Part shown: positions 29,439 through 40,063 of the stretch, one piece after another | How the letters are laid out: the number at the start of each line of letters is the position of its first letter | Position numbering within the stretch: the stretch's first letter is position 1 | Source: Symsagittifera roscoffensis | Taxonomy: Eukaryota > Xenacoelomorpha > Acoela > Convolutidae | Direction: 5' to 3' | DNA length: 64,000 bases | Assembly: GCF_963678635.1 (NCBI RefSeq) | Contig: NC_087065.1 | Span: forward strand, 32,611,679-32,675,678 | Notes under the pieces: generated by a model | Seen by the model: only the letters and a program-made list of their open reading frames with translations | Databases searched by the model: none | What the model was told of the DNA's origin: nothing | Made by a program: the position numbers and the translations under genes

Positions 29439-32400
29439 TTATAAGTCATCCGCTGCGTTGTCAAAGACTCTTTTGCTTGGTATTGGGTAGCGATCACTGT
29501 CAGGATCCTGGTACACTTCTCTGTCCAGGTCCCTTGCCCGAGTTTCCACTAGTAGCGTGTGTATCGCTAGTTCTGACAGTTCTGATCCCGAGGTCGAATT
29601 CCTGTCGGAATAGGTATCCATTCCTGAGTTTCGGGAATCATCATCCGTCGAAGGTGTTGTGCTGGAGACTGCACGCTCCTCCAGATCATGTCTGTATTTC
29701 CTTCGCATCCATCTGAACTCCCCGGACAAAACCTTGTTCTCTAGGTCCTGTTTCTCATCAGGAATTTCCTCGTCTATCTCGGACTCCCCGGACAAACTCA
29801 CTTGTCCCGGGTGTTGATCTTGTGATCGCTGGTTTTTCTCCTTATCCTTCTCCCCGGACAAATAGTCTTGCAGCAGATTTTGTTTTACAACTTCACCCTC
29901 TTTATCCCGGTCTACAAAAGTGACAGTTTTCTTTTGCTTGCCGCTCTCCTGTTCTTTCTGTCCGTATGAAGTACTGGTTAAAATCTCTTGGGGTATTGAG
30001 GATACTAGTTGCTGAACTATTGTCCTACAATCCCTCTCGTTCTCTTCGTGCTGTCGTCTGGACGGCATGATCTTCACTTTCTCTCTGACTGTTAGCGATG
30101 CCACTGCTGCTGTCCACTCGGGGTCATCTCTGGTCACTTCTCTTTCTAACAATCCATCCAGCACCCGCATTACTTGTGGTGCGACTTGCACCGTTTTATC
30201 CAATACTGGGAGGCTGTTTATATTCATGCGAGAGAGTTCTTGCTGGACCAGATTCGAGCGCAGCAACAGATCCAATGGGACCGGGTCCTCCCTTGACAGG
30301 ATCTTTATCTCGGCTGCTTTCTCTACAGGTAACTCAGGATGCCCTGGAATTGGATGTCCAGATTTATCCAACCATCTCGTTAAGGGAAGCGCTTCATAAG
30401 TTTCTTTGTCCAAAAACGAGAATCCCTCCTTTACTTCCGCCTGATTGGCCTGCTTCTGCTCCAATCTTTCATAGAACTCAGTTTTCTTACTGAGGCTGTC
30501 AGCATTCTGGTGTTTATCACGCATCCTATGTTCGATTATCATATGGTAGCCATCCAGTCTTACTATCCATCTACCAATATAACTCTGATCCATCGAGTAG
30601 GTCTTCAACCAGGATAACGCTCTGTTGTCCACGCGTAACTTGAAGGGAGCGCTCCCCAAGTATGCACGGTACTTCTCCACGAAGGTGACTACTGCAAACA
30701 TTTCTGCTTTTGGTGCGCCATATTTCATCTCTGTGTCACTCAAGACTTTGCTGCCGTATGCAATGGGACGGAGAACTGTTCTTCCGTTCCATTCTTGCTC
30801 TTGATGCAATATTCCTGAGATGGCCACCACCGATGCGTCTGTGTCGAGAACATACATGCCCTTTTCTGTAGGCATGCCCAGCACTGGCGCTTCGCACAGT
30901 TCCCGTTTTCTGTTCTCGAAGGCAACCTGTGCCTCATCGTTCCATTCGAACTTTTTCCCTTTGTTGCGCATCAGCTTCTGCATCGGGTACACCTTGTCCG
31001 CGTATCCTTTTATGAATTCTCGGTAGTAATTGGCAAACCCTAGGAAGCTCATTAGCTGTGTGTCCGTCCTCGGAGCCTTCCATGTCAGCACAGCCTCTAC
31101 TGCTTCCGGATCTGGCCTCACACCATGCCTGTCCACCATTCTTCCCAGGTACTTGATCGAATCCCTAAGGATTTCACATTTCGATGGTTTGCATTTCAAG
31201 CCTGCTCTTTTCATACATCCGAAGACCTCATCGAGCCGATCAATGTGATCCTCCAGGGTCGGTGTCGCTATGACTACGTCATCCACGTAGCACATCAAGA
31301 GATTCCCGTACTTTTTGGTCACTCCTGTCAAAGCCTGAGCCATCAGCCTTTGAAAAGTTGCTGTTGCATTGCACAAGCCGAAGGGCATCCTCTTCCACTG
31401 GTACAACCCCAATTCGCACGCGAATCCGGTTTTCTCTCTGTCCTTCTTTCGCAGAGGAACCTGCCAGAAGGCAGAACCCAAGTCCAATGTGGTGAAGAAC
31501 TTTGCATCACCAAGTTTAGATAGGCTCTCGTCTATTCGCGGTATCGGGTACGCATCTTTAATCGTTACCGCGTTCAAGTAACGAAAGTCGCAACAAAATC
31601 TAAGCTGCCCCCCTTTCTTTTTCGCCATGACTACCCCGCAAGCCCACGGCGATTTCGAGGGTTCTATCATGTCGTATTCAAGCAACATTTCTATTTCCGC
31701 TCGGCACGCTTCCGATTTATGTGGCGTCATTCGCCTTGCGCCTTCCCTATGGGGAACGGCGCCCTCTTCTAGTTCGATTTCGTGTTCGACGAAATTACAG
31801 CAACCGATGTCCGCCTTATGTTTTGAAAATACTTCGGCGTTCCGATCTAGGAGGTCCCGCAATTTTTCGAAATCTCCCTCACCTATTTTTCCTTTCAAAT
31901 GTTCTATCTCTGGCAAAACTGGTTTGTCAGATTCTAGTTCGTATGACGAGGGGCGTTCCGGAAAATTTGAGCAGCTTGATAAGCCGTCGTCCGTTTCGGA
32001 TTTCATTGAAAACAATTTATGAATAGATTTTAATTCATTAATCCTCTTTAAAATTTTGTCTTTATTGGCATGATAAGCACAGTCTTTCACATTATGTTTC
32101 TTCAAGTTTTGTGTCTCCTCATAGTCGGTCCTCATCGGCAAAGCGTAGCCAAGCTTCTTTCCACGCTGGATTGAAACCGTGGTGTCCAGTGTGTTCAACA
32201 ACACACTGACACACAGTCCGTTTCGCGTTACCGAGAAGCTCCGGCCTAAAATCACCGAACTCTGACTATTTGGATTCGGTACTAAGCAAACCTGTTTGCT
32301 ATCACTTAACGAATTTAAATTTCTCATTCTAAAAATTGCTACTACAGCTTGTCCTGGTGGTAACTTTACTTTTCTATCCAAAAAAACTGGTACCTTATCT

Positions 32401-34967
32401 TCATCTGTTATTATCCTATTAATTGGTCTCTTAACATACTTTCGGTCCGGGTTTCTAATCCGTATTAGACCGTTGTTCAAGTCAATCATCACGTCAAAAC
32501 TCCTGACAAAATCTCTGCCCAAGATGAATTGGTCGGCGTCGTCCAGATTCTCTACCACCAGGAAGCTCATCCAAAGGTCTCGTCCTCCCATGTGAAGGAC
32601 CGTTATCGGTGTTCTTCCGGCTACGTAGATGGCTCCTCGATTTGCGGCGGCCAGTCGGAGGTTCGTAGGAATCAGATCTTCCCGTGTGAAGCCCATTCTT
32701 TCCCAAGTTTTTATCGGCATCACACTCACCACCGCTCCTGTGTCCAGAAGGCCTGTGACTCCGATTTTTGTTCCGTTGGTGTCGAGCAGGTGTGCTGTCA
32801 CATCTGCTTCATATCCAATGTGTACCGCGTCTTGTTCCATCATGGCGTCATGGCCTATCCTGCGGACTTTGAGTTCCTCTTCACCCAAATAGATCTGCCC
32901 TATTTGGTCATCATCTGTCGTTACATAAGTCCTGGTGTAGATACTGATCCCATCCACGTTCAGCATCACTTGATACGGCCCATAGACTTCTAGGTAGCGT
33001 CCATGAAGTTTCTTCATGCGAGGGCCACCCGTGGTTAGTAGTGCCCTCACAGCCCTCGACTCGGTGCGTGGCTCCATCTGCCTCAGATAGTCTGCATATG
33101 TGTCCAAATGCATCAAAGCGAACTCAGACGGTTCACTCAGATTTCTGATTACCTGATGCCCTGCCACCGAAATTATCGACTGTATTTTACTTCCTTGCGG
33201 TGCCATACCGAACCTCTGACCAGAGATAACATTAAGTTTCATGCTCAAGCTGCTTGGTGCTTTTGCCTCTTCAACTTCCGTTGCTTCAAAGGCGTTCAGT
33301 TGCTCCTGTAATTTTTCATTCTCCAGCTCGAGTTTCACCTTTTGCTCAATCTCTTTCGTCACTAGTTCCTGCTGTACCCTATTTATAGCATCCCTCGCAG
33401 CTGCCCTATAATCGATTTTGAAGTCATCGGCCGCAGTTGCTGGTTCCGGTTCACGTGCTTCCTCTGTTACCGCTTGCATCTTCTTTGCTACCAGCTCTTG
33501 AGGTTTGTCCTTTCTGCGTGCCTCCGCTTCACTCAAAAGTCGAGCCTTGCTGGCTTTCACTCCTGACAAAGCTTCTTCATGTCTTGGATGCTTGATGTCT
33601 GCCACTGCATCCCAGAATTGCGGACAATCTGATTTAAAATGACCTTCCAAGTTACAAAAGAAACACCTCGGGCCGAATTTCGCAATTACTCCTCTCATGA
33701 AATCCTCATGATCCAACTCTGACGCATCTTCGTCCTCGAGGCTAAAGCCTATTGCTTTCATGCCTTGTTTGTAAGCTGGGCATGCTGACACATGATGGTC
33801 TGTTGAACTGCAATTAGCACAAGAACGTCTCTTGTCCATATCATCCCTCGGTTTATACCAATTGTTCCCTTGGTTTGCTGGTCCGTTGTTAAAATTGCCA
33901 TAATTGTTCTTGTAATATCCAGATCTCGAAGGAGGTTTCAACAAAAGATACTCTTTTGATTTGAGCCTCAACTCCTCCGGTGTTGGCGCATTAGTTGATA
34001 GTGGTGTGTAATGCGTTGCTAGCATCGTACGAAGTTCATCATTTTTCACACCATCGATGAATTTTGAGGCTACGGCCAGGTTCATCCTTCGGTTTGACTC
34101 ATCCGGTTGGCTGCGTCTTCTCAGCATTTCCAAATCATCGAGAAACTTGTCTATTGTTTCATCTTCTCGTTGCCTCCGTTTCTCGAAGCGCATCATCGCC
34201 TGGTGCCCCTGCACCCCTGATCCGAAACCGTTTAACAAGATTTCGAAGATTTTCTCAGCAGTGTCACGTTGATACTGTTTCTTGGCCATGACACAGTTCA
34301 GGGCTGTCCCTTCTAAGTTGCTGGTGAGCGCGCTGCATTCCTGTCTCTCCGACAAGTCCTCTTCCTCGAAATGCAGCTTCATTACCTCTATCCAGGTATC
34401 AATACAGCCATCAGATTCGTCTTTGTAGCATCTTGGCTTCTTAAAGACTCTTCTGGACTTCTCACTGCGTTCATTGGTTCTAGATAACCTCGTCAGGAAT
34501 GTCTCCAAAGACCTGTTCAGGGGTTCAAATGCTGTGGCCATTGCCGTAGCATCCCTTGAGTGTCCCGCTTGAGTGTCCTCACACCTTGTCGAAGGCTCTG
34601 TGTGCGGTGCATCCCTGCAATCCGAATCACCATGAGCGTTTCCTGCTTGACCTGCATGACTCCTCTTCGGGCTTGCATGCCCCCTGTTGCCGGAATCACT
34701 TCTCCCAGTCGCATGTGTGCCTTGCGTTGGTCGTTCGTCAGAGGTCTGTCTGTTCCCCGTTGAATTTGCTCTACTGTTCGGGCCCCATGCTGTATTACCC
34801 CTTGTGGCATAGCCTGATGAACTGCCCCTGCCTCTAGTGGATCCATATGTCTTCCTCCTTTGATAGTCATTGAAGTTCACCCTCGGTTCCCTGCTGGGAC
34901 CTCCCGAGTTCGGCTCTCCTTCTTTTGGTCCACTCTTGCTGCTTAGTAGCCCGTCCAACCTATCCAT
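29439..34967 (-). CDS. Gag, protease, reverse transcriptase and RNase H polyprotein of the 19.5-kb element
   Basis: First ATG at 34,967; the frame is open back to 35,013. Residue numbers count from 35,000. Ser/Gly/Arg-rich N-terminus; capsid-like region about 190-370 (WIEVMKLHFEEEDL; FEKRRQREDETIDKFLDDL); two CCHC knuckles at about 393 (C-x2-C-x4-H-x4-C) and 444; Glu-rich coiled coil about 530-590; aspartic protease with LLDTGAVVSV at about 753; RT with CCDFRYLNAVTIKDAYPIPR, TTLDLGSAFWQVPL and catalytic CYVDDVVIA at about 1,238; RNase H with LDTDASVVAISGIL (1,385), LRVDNRALSWLKT and NADSLSK (1,500). About 350 residues of unassigned, charged sequence follow before the stop, containing three LSGE repeats. 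The frame is intact to the TAA at 29,439. Gag and Pol lie in one frame with no frameshift signal. Confidence 0.93.
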   Translation of the reverse strand: MDRLDGLLSSKSGPKEGEPNSGGPSREPRVNFNDYQRRKTYGSTRGRGSSSGYATRGNTAWGPNSRANSTGNRQTSDERPTQGTHATGRSDSGNRGHASPKRSHAGQAGNAHGDSDCRDAPHTEPSTRCEDTQAGHSRDATAMATAFEPLNRSLETFLTRLSRTNERSEKSRRVFKKPRCYKDESDGCIDTWIEVMKLHFEEEDLSERQECSALTSNLEGTALNCVMAKKQYQRDTAEKIFEILLNGFGSGVQGHQAMMRFEKRRQREDETIDKFLDDLEMLRRRSQPDESNRRMNLAVASKFIDGVKNDELRTMLATHYTPLSTNAPTPEELRLKSKEYLLLKPPSRSGYYKNNYGNFNNGPANQGNNWYKPRDDMDKRRSCANCSSTDHHVSACPAYKQGMKAIGFSLEDEDASELDHEDFMRGVIAKFGPRCFFCNLEGHFKSDCPQFWDAVADIKHPRHEEALSGVKASKARLLSEAEARRKDKPQELVAKKMQAVTEEAREPEPATAADDFKIDYRAAARDAINRVQQELVTKEIEQKVKLELENEKLQEQLNAFEATEVEEAKAPSSLSMKLNVISGQRFGMAPQGSKIQSIISVAGHQVIRNLSEPSEFALMHLDTYADYLRQMEPRTESRAVRALLTTGGPRMKKLHGRYLEVYGPYQVMLNVDGISIYTRTYVTTDDDQIGQIYLGEEELKVRRIGHDAMMEQDAVHIGYEADVTAHLLDTNGTKIGVTGLLDTGAVVSVMPIKTWERMGFTREDLIPTNLRLAAANRGAIYVAGRTPITVLHMGGRDLWMSFLVVENLDDADQFILGRDFVRSFDVMIDLNNGLIRIRNPDRKYVKRPINRIITDEDKVPVFLDRKVKLPPGQAVVAIFRMRNLNSLSDSKQVCLVPNPNSQSSVILGRSFSVTRNGLCVSVLLNTLDTTVSIQRGKKLGYALPMRTDYEETQNLKKHNVKDCAYHANKDKILKRINELKSIHKLFSMKSETDDGLSSCSNFPERPSSYELESDKPVLPEIEHLKGKIGEGDFEKLRDLLDRNAEVFSKHKADIGCCNFVEHEIELEEGAVPHREGARRMTPHKSEACRAEIEMLLEYDMIEPSKSPWACGVVMAKKKGGQLRFCCDFRYLNAVTIKDAYPIPRIDESLSKLGDAKFFTTLDLGSAFWQVPLRKKDREKTGFACELGLYQWKRMPFGLCNATATFQRLMAQALTGVTKKYGNLLMCYVDDVVIATPTLEDHIDRLDEVFGCMKRAGLKCKPSKCEILRDSIKYLGRMVDRHGVRPDPEAVEAVLTWKAPRTDTQLMSFLGFANYYREFIKGYADKVYPMQKLMRNKGKKFEWNDEAQVAFENRKRELCEAPVLGMPTEKGMYVLDTDASVVAISGILHQEQEWNGRTVLRPIAYGSKVLSDTEMKYGAPKAEMFAVVTFVEKYRAYLGSAPFKLRVDNRALSWLKTYSMDQSYIGRWIVRLDGYHMIIEHRMRDKHQNADSLSKKTEFYERLEQKQANQAEVKEGFSFLDKETYEALPLTRWLDKSGHPIPGHPELPVEKAAEIKILSREDPVPLDLLLRSNLVQQELSRMNINSLPVLDKTVQVAPQVMRVLDGLLEREVTRDDPEWTAAVASLTVREKVKIMPSRRQHEENERDCRTIVQQLVSSIPQEILTSTSYGQKEQESGKQKKTVTFVDRDKEGEVVKQNLLQDYLSGEKDKEKNQRSQDQHPGQVSLSGESEIDEEIPDEKQDLENKVLSGEFRWMRRKYRHDLEERAVSSTTPSTDDDSRNSGMDTYSDRNSTSGSELSELAIHTLLVETRARDLDREVYQDPDSDRYPIPSKRVFDNAADDL

Positions 34968-35013
34968 GATAGCCTGCGTTCGCCTCTTCAAGAGACCCAA
35001 GAGACTGCTCTTG

Positions 35014-36198
35014 CTAAATTCTTAACTTCTCCATGTCGGCTCTTAAGCGTAACTCCCTCTGTTCCGCCTCTCTTGTCATTCGCGACAAGTTCCTCGTCAT
35101 ATGTTCGTCCGTTCTTTCTTTCAAGCGTTTTTCGCTTCTGCCAACTTCTTGTCTGTTGCGGTTTATTTCTTCCCGCAGACTTTCTCTTTCAATGTGAACT
35201 GCTCTTTCTAGTTCACTCATCCTTATCGACATCTGTTCATTTTGTTCTCCTAAACTGTCCACTATGTTGTTTAAGGCTTCCTCTAGTGCTGCCCCGTTAT
35301 CCACGAGTGGCGTCACTAGTGGTGGTGTAACCCTGTCGGTCCCAGGTAACTTCGTGCTTGTCGAGATCCGGGCCTTGACCCTCTGTTTCAACATCTCTTC
35401 TTTATTTGTTTCAGGATCAATTAACGCGTTGCCGAGCCCTCTGGTTTTATTCTCACCAGGTTGTGGCTCCGAACTTGCTCTAATCGCGAAGTCTTTTGAC
35501 TGGCCTGGTGTGTTTGCCTCCTTGCTTATCGTTGTCACTACACCAAATTTGTCCATGGTTCCAGTCTCTCTTCCTACGTGTGCTTCACTCTCCTGGATCG
35601 AACTATTGAGGCTTACTTGAGATCCAGAGTCCCCTTGCTCCTCTTCATCTTCTTCCTCCTGAGACTCACCATCGTTTCCTGCTCCTCCTCCCATGCTGAA
35701 TGGAAAGATGTTTCCGAAGGTGTTCTTCATTCTTTCTGAGAACGATGATGATGTCGTTTGTTTCCCAGTTCCGCTTGCCATCATAGTGTTGTCTGTCGGA
35801 GATCTTCTCGTTGCCGCTGCCTCAGTTGAGATGTCGGACAGTTCCGACATCTCTTCTCGATCCAATGTCCCGGTGGAAGTGGCAAAATCATGGCCTTGTT
35901 CTACCGGGGTAGATTCACTCGCCAGCCTTCTGCCTCTCCCTTCCAGTTCATTTACTTCCTGGTTGTCATTCATGGTATGGTCCGTATTGACCTCCACTTC
36001 TAACAGTTCTCTTCGCTCTTCTGAGGTCTTTTGACTTCTCGTTTCAACCATTCTGCCTGAAACCGTCCCCCTTTTGTCAGACCGGGATCGCTTGATCCAA
36101 TCCACAAAAGGATCGGTCATCGTTTTTCTTTGCTTTTCAGGTATGAATTTCCTAGAGCTATTACCTCGTTTTGGTATCCTTGACTTGTCTAGACTCAT
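35014..36198 (-). CDS. 394-residue acidic/coiled-coil ORF preceding Gag in the 19.5-kb element
   Basis: Starts with ATG at 36,198 and ends with TAG at 35,014. Residues 1-130 are basic and Ser/Glu-rich. An acidic run (ESQEEEDEEEQGDSG) lies near residue 185. The C-terminal third (about 295-394) is a predicted coiled coil with heptad-like Glu/Arg/Leu spacing (MSIRMSELERAVHIERESL; REAEQRELRLRADMEKLRI). It is in a different frame from Gag-Pol, whose first ATG is 47 bases downstream. It may be a separate pre-Gag protein, or the N-terminal part of Gag joined by frameshifting. No homologue recognised. Confidence 0.75.
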   Translation of the reverse strand: MSLDKSRIPKRGNSSRKFIPEKQRKTMTDPFVDWIKRSRSDKRGTVSGRMVETRSQKTSEERRELLEVEVNTDHTMNDNQEVNELEGRGRRLASESTPVEQGHDFATSTGTLDREEMSELSDISTEAAATRRSPTDNTMMASGTGKQTTSSSFSERMKNTFGNIFPFSMGGGAGNDGESQEEEDEEEQGDSGSQVSLNSSIQESEAHVGRETGTMDKFGVVTTISKEANTPGQSKDFAIRASSEPQPGENKTRGLGNALIDPETNKEEMLKQRVKARISTSTKLPGTDRVTPPLVTPLVDNGAALEEALNNIVDSLGEQNEQMSIRMSELERAVHIERESLREEINRNRQEVGRSEKRLKERTDEHMTRNLSRMTREAEQRELRLRADMEKLRI

Positions 36199-39122
36199 TC
36201 TCTATTTGTCACTTTTTAATGCCTATACTTAACTCAATTCCTTATGGTTTTATTAACAATAATAATGACACAACACAATAAATTTCACCAGATTCTATTT
36301 AAATAGTGACCACGAATCCCTGTATGTTGTCAGAGTACAGTTTGTATAAAATTTATTCACACTAACCGATTATCGGTCCAAAGATTTTAAAACTAGCACA
36401 ATATGATGTTATCAGTCAATTTAAAAGATAGTGTATTCACTACCCGATCAAGCACAGTTTATGTTGATTTAAAATCAAAAACAAAAAATATATATTGACA
36501 CAATATGAATGTATATATAAAAAAACGTATGTGTCTTGTACTCTTAGTCGGTCGCAGTACAATAGTCGAACCTGTCTTTTAAAGAAAAAGCTTTCCCTGC
36601 TTGGTGCTGCACCAAACAGACAAAACTTTGAAGGCAGTTATTTTCTCAAGTGGGCGTCTATTGCACCCACCGAGTACTGTGTTACCTATCTGCCTTCGGA
36701 CTGCCCGAGCTAGACCTACTAAAATCCTCAGGGCAGTCACTTTTCCCAAAAACGTATTATGTTCCAATCCACACCAATGAGTCACGCTCTTTTTAATTTA
36801 GACTTAGTGTCGCGAATATCCGAGTTCGGACCTGTTTTGTATTAGTCTGGTTCTTTTTGTAAGGCAAGTTACCAGTGCAGTCACTGATACCTAGCCTGTG
36901 TATTAATAACCTAATACCTCTCGCTTTTTAGTCTTTCTTTCGTTTACCTAAGTCCTTAATAAAATGATACCCCTCCGGATTGGCACAAATAGGACCCTTC
37001 CGAACTGTCAGAATATGAACCCCTCCTGATTGGGACCCCTCCGAGTTAGTTAATAGTAGACCCCTCCGGGTTTGGACCCCTCTGACTTTGAAAAATTTCG
37101 ACCCCTCCGGATTGGGAGCCCTTAGCTCTGTCAAAGTAGCTTTTCGTAGTTTTCTTAATTTCAGCTTATACCCCTCCGGATACGTTCTGCGATGCTTTTA
37201 TGCTGTTTGAATTAACTGGGAAGGGTATAGGGTCCTTTCCTAGACCCCTCCGGATTGAAGTTAAGGCACTTATTTGACAATTCACACTAACGGTGAAGGG
37301 TCTTATCACTTGCCTAATTTCGACTCTATTATGGTTGTCTTGTGCCTTCAGCCCTCCCTTTTTGTCTAGAACTGTCCTAAGTTACTTAGTTCAATCGCTA
37401 TCAACTTCTGGTAGGGGTATAAGGGTTTTTCAGAAAAATTTATAAAACGTGAAGGGTGTACCCCTCCGGATTTGTGTAATTTGCTAAAAACAATCTCAAA
37501 AAATTTTCTCGCTCGCTTTTTTGAGTAATTCTCTTTCCTACTAGTAAGTTCAGCTAATTTCTGATCTAATGGTACCAAGATTGACTCGATATGCTCTGTA
37601 GTTCCAAAGTTATTAACCAAAACGTCTTTTTTCCAAACTCAAAAATTTCCTCTCTTATAGGTTCCGCCTAACTTTTTCCGCAATTCTGTTCCTTTCGACC
37701 TAAAAATTATTGATCCGAGCTCAGAAGGCCTATACTCTTCTAGTTCAATGCAAAAGACCCGATCTAAAACGCTTTTATAGAAAATTTTTTCGAAAAACTA
37801 TGCTACCTGGACCCCTCCGGATTGATGAATCCACCAAATCAAACACGTTATGTTCGATTTCTCTGCAACCCGGAAGGCTTTCGGGTAGCGGGTATTAAAA
37901 CTCGTAGATTCACTAGTGGACGTTGTCCGAACAACTATTTTTACTGTCCTAACTCAAAGATTTCAAAAAATTTTCTGATTTTATAGTGTTTCTTACTATC
38001 AAAAAATGGAAAAATTTGGTTTTTGGTACCAAACTAGTTCCAACCACTTCCGTACTAAAGTTAACCGGTTCTACTTATTACAGTAGTGCAGTTACGATGT
38101 AACACACTAACTTAGCGCTTTTTTCCGTTTCAAAAAATATCGATATCTCAAAAATCGCGACTTGTGGGGGGATCAAAATATCGCTATTTTGACCCCAAAA
38201 ACCGGTCTGTTTTCGTTGTTTTTCACTGAAAAACGATATAAGACTATTGATATAGGCTATATAAGTAATAATATTAGTAATACTATACCCCTCCGGGTTT
38301 GTTTATTATCCGAATTAAGGTGCTTAACTCGGATATTCGCAGTTCGGTGAAGGGTCACTACAGTGCAGCACTGTCGAGCCCCCCACAGATTACTATCTTA
38401 CTTTTTGTACCAAAAGGGATACAAAACTTGTTAACGATACCCAACAGTCGATTGTTGTTGTCGTTGAGCCCCTTCTTGTTGCTCCTTGTACTGCTTGCCG
38501 GATCGGTCTTCACCCAGGACCCTTCCGAATTGAGCGCAAATCAGCTGACCCTTCCGGATTGAGCGCAATTTATCATTAACGTGCTTAAATGCTCAAATAA
38601 CCCTACAGTACAAGCCTCACAAACGGGCCACAAAATTGATCGTAACGATCCTGAGTGATATAAATGCCTGTAACAACAATATATCTATCAACAACAAACG
38701 GGGGGGTTGAATCACATCTTGTCTGGGGGGATGATTTCTACTGATTTTTTACTTTTTTACTGTTTTTGGTTTTTTTTTCGGTTATTTTTTATGTTTTATG
38801 TTTTTCTTGGGTACTATACTACTTTTTGTTTGGTTTTGCTTATATCTTTAAGTGTTTTTGGTCACAAACCACTCAGGGGATGAGGGGTTCATGATTCCCC
38901 CCGCCCTTCCTGGTTCGTGAATTTTCGGTCTTAACTAGGTTAAAAAACTATTCACGGTAATCCAGAAGGCTTCCGCGTTCCGAACTACCCTTCCGCCCCG
39001 GCAGTTTAGGCCTATTAAGGGCGTTAATGTGAGCATCCGCTCGGCGCGGAATGCTCGTTAACGGTTCCGCCGGTCATGATGTTATGAAAAAATAACACCC
39101 AGGAGCGCCATAAAAACATACA
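36199..39122 (-). other. 2.9-kb leader of the 19.5-kb element with dispersed CCGGAGGGGT motifs
   Basis: An unusually long untranslated leader. The plus-strand motif ACCCCTCCGGATTG (element sense CAATCCGGAGGGGT) and close variants occur about 14 times between 36,967 and 38,560: near 36,968, 36,993, 37,019, 37,036, 37,060, 37,076, 37,101, 37,168, 37,242, 37,459, 37,810, 38,287, 38,518 and 38,548. A related copy lies in each LTR (near 21,026 and 39,599). Spacing is irregular, so this is not a tandem array. No long ORF. It could act in packaging, translation initiation or as a protein-binding array; function is not evident. Confidence 0.75.
39094..39110 (-). promoter_or_regulatory. Candidate tRNA primer-binding site of the 19.5-kb element
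   Basis: On the element strand TGGCGCTCCTGGGTGTT begins 12 nt inside the 5' LTR. It starts with TGG, as expected for pairing to a tRNA 3' CCA end. I cannot assign the tRNA without a tRNA set from this genome. Confidence 0.5.
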
Positions 39123-40063
39123 TGTAACATTCGCCCGGAAGATACATATCGACGGATAACAAAACTAAGTCTTAAGACGACTGGCTAGCGTCTAAACAGA
39201 GCTTTGCATGTTTTTCACCGTCTCTACCAAGCCAGTACTTTTCGGTGGTCTTTTCTAACATCGGGTCGACAAAAACGTTACTGTTCTCCGGCTTCGAACA
39301 GAACGCTCAAATTAACTGAATTACATGCAAAAATAGTGAGCTCATGGCTGGGTCTCAGTATCCCCAGACCACGAGGTCACTCCTAAAAACAGGGCTACTA
39401 CTTATTATATTACTATTATTTTTGTTCAGTAGATAAAAATCATCATCTCCATCGAAGATGGATCAACCCTTTCCCCCCCCCCCCCAACTCTTAGCACCTC
39501 ATCCTTGTCAAAACTAATCCAAATATCAATTAAATTCAAGTCAGGACATGACAGGATGCTAAAAGTTCATATGAGTCAATAAAAGTTTTCCGTCCCGAGA
39601 CCCTTCCGGATTCTTGAATCCGGTGAATCAAGCTCCTTAAGTTCGATTTCACGACAACACGGAAGGCTGGTTTCTTACCCTTCACCGTTGTTCGCAACGG
39701 CCTTGCAACTATTGTAGCAGCACAATAGTTGCAACTCGGAACGTTCTCTGCAATCTGCTGCTGTTTTTCTTCAATTTCGACTTCTTCAATTTCGATAAAG
39801 TTGTTCTCGTCAGCGCAACTAATGTAGTTGTTGTTCTTTCACTCGTTTTTTGTTAAAATGGCCATTTCAGCATTTCTCAGAAATGTGACGTCATCATTCG
39901 AATTTTTGAAATTTTAAAATACTAGAATATTCCAGCCTTCACCGTTTGGCTAAACGTTCCAATAACGCCCTTAGTTCTTAAAAACCACCAATCCGGAAGG
40001 CTTACTGCTAAAATTCCGAATTCTGCAGAGATTGCATTTTGGCCATTCTGGTCGAATGTCACA
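39123..40063 (-). repeat. 5' LTR of the 19.5-kb element
   Basis: 941 bp, direct repeat of 20,560-21,494 with the same TGTAACATTCG / CGAATGTCACA ends. It is longer mainly because of an expanded C run near 39,472-39,484. The internal 13-bp hairpin is at 39,703-39,734. The bases just outside are TGTTT (40,064-40,068). TGTTT also occurs at 20,553-20,557, two bases away from the other LTR. Confidence 0.93.

Larger units (their letters stand above)
20560..40063 (-). mobile_element. 19.5-kb Ty3/gypsy-type LTR retrotransposon
   Basis: A complete element on the minus strand bounded by two direct LTRs (5' LTR at 39,123-40,063; 3' LTR at 20,560-21,494). Order in the sense direction: LTR, candidate primer-binding site, a 2.9-kb leader rich in CCGGAGGGGT motifs, a 394-residue acidic/coiled-coil ORF, Gag-PR-RT-RNase H, integrase with GPY/F and macro-like C-terminus, a 225-codon ORF, a 1,080-residue ORF, purine tract, LTR. 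RT-RNase H-IN order places it in Ty3/gypsy. By eye the LTRs differ at about six bases plus a C-run length, so insertion is recent. Breaks seen: one in-frame TAA, one frameshift in pol, and one in-frame TAA between the two distal ORFs. Only TGT is shared immediately outside both LTRs, so a 5-bp target duplication is not evident. Confidence 0.92.

Noticed and set aside
36960-38570. Leader motif array as a CRISPR-like or satellite array
   Set aside because: The DNA is metazoan, spacing is irregular, and units are short and variable.
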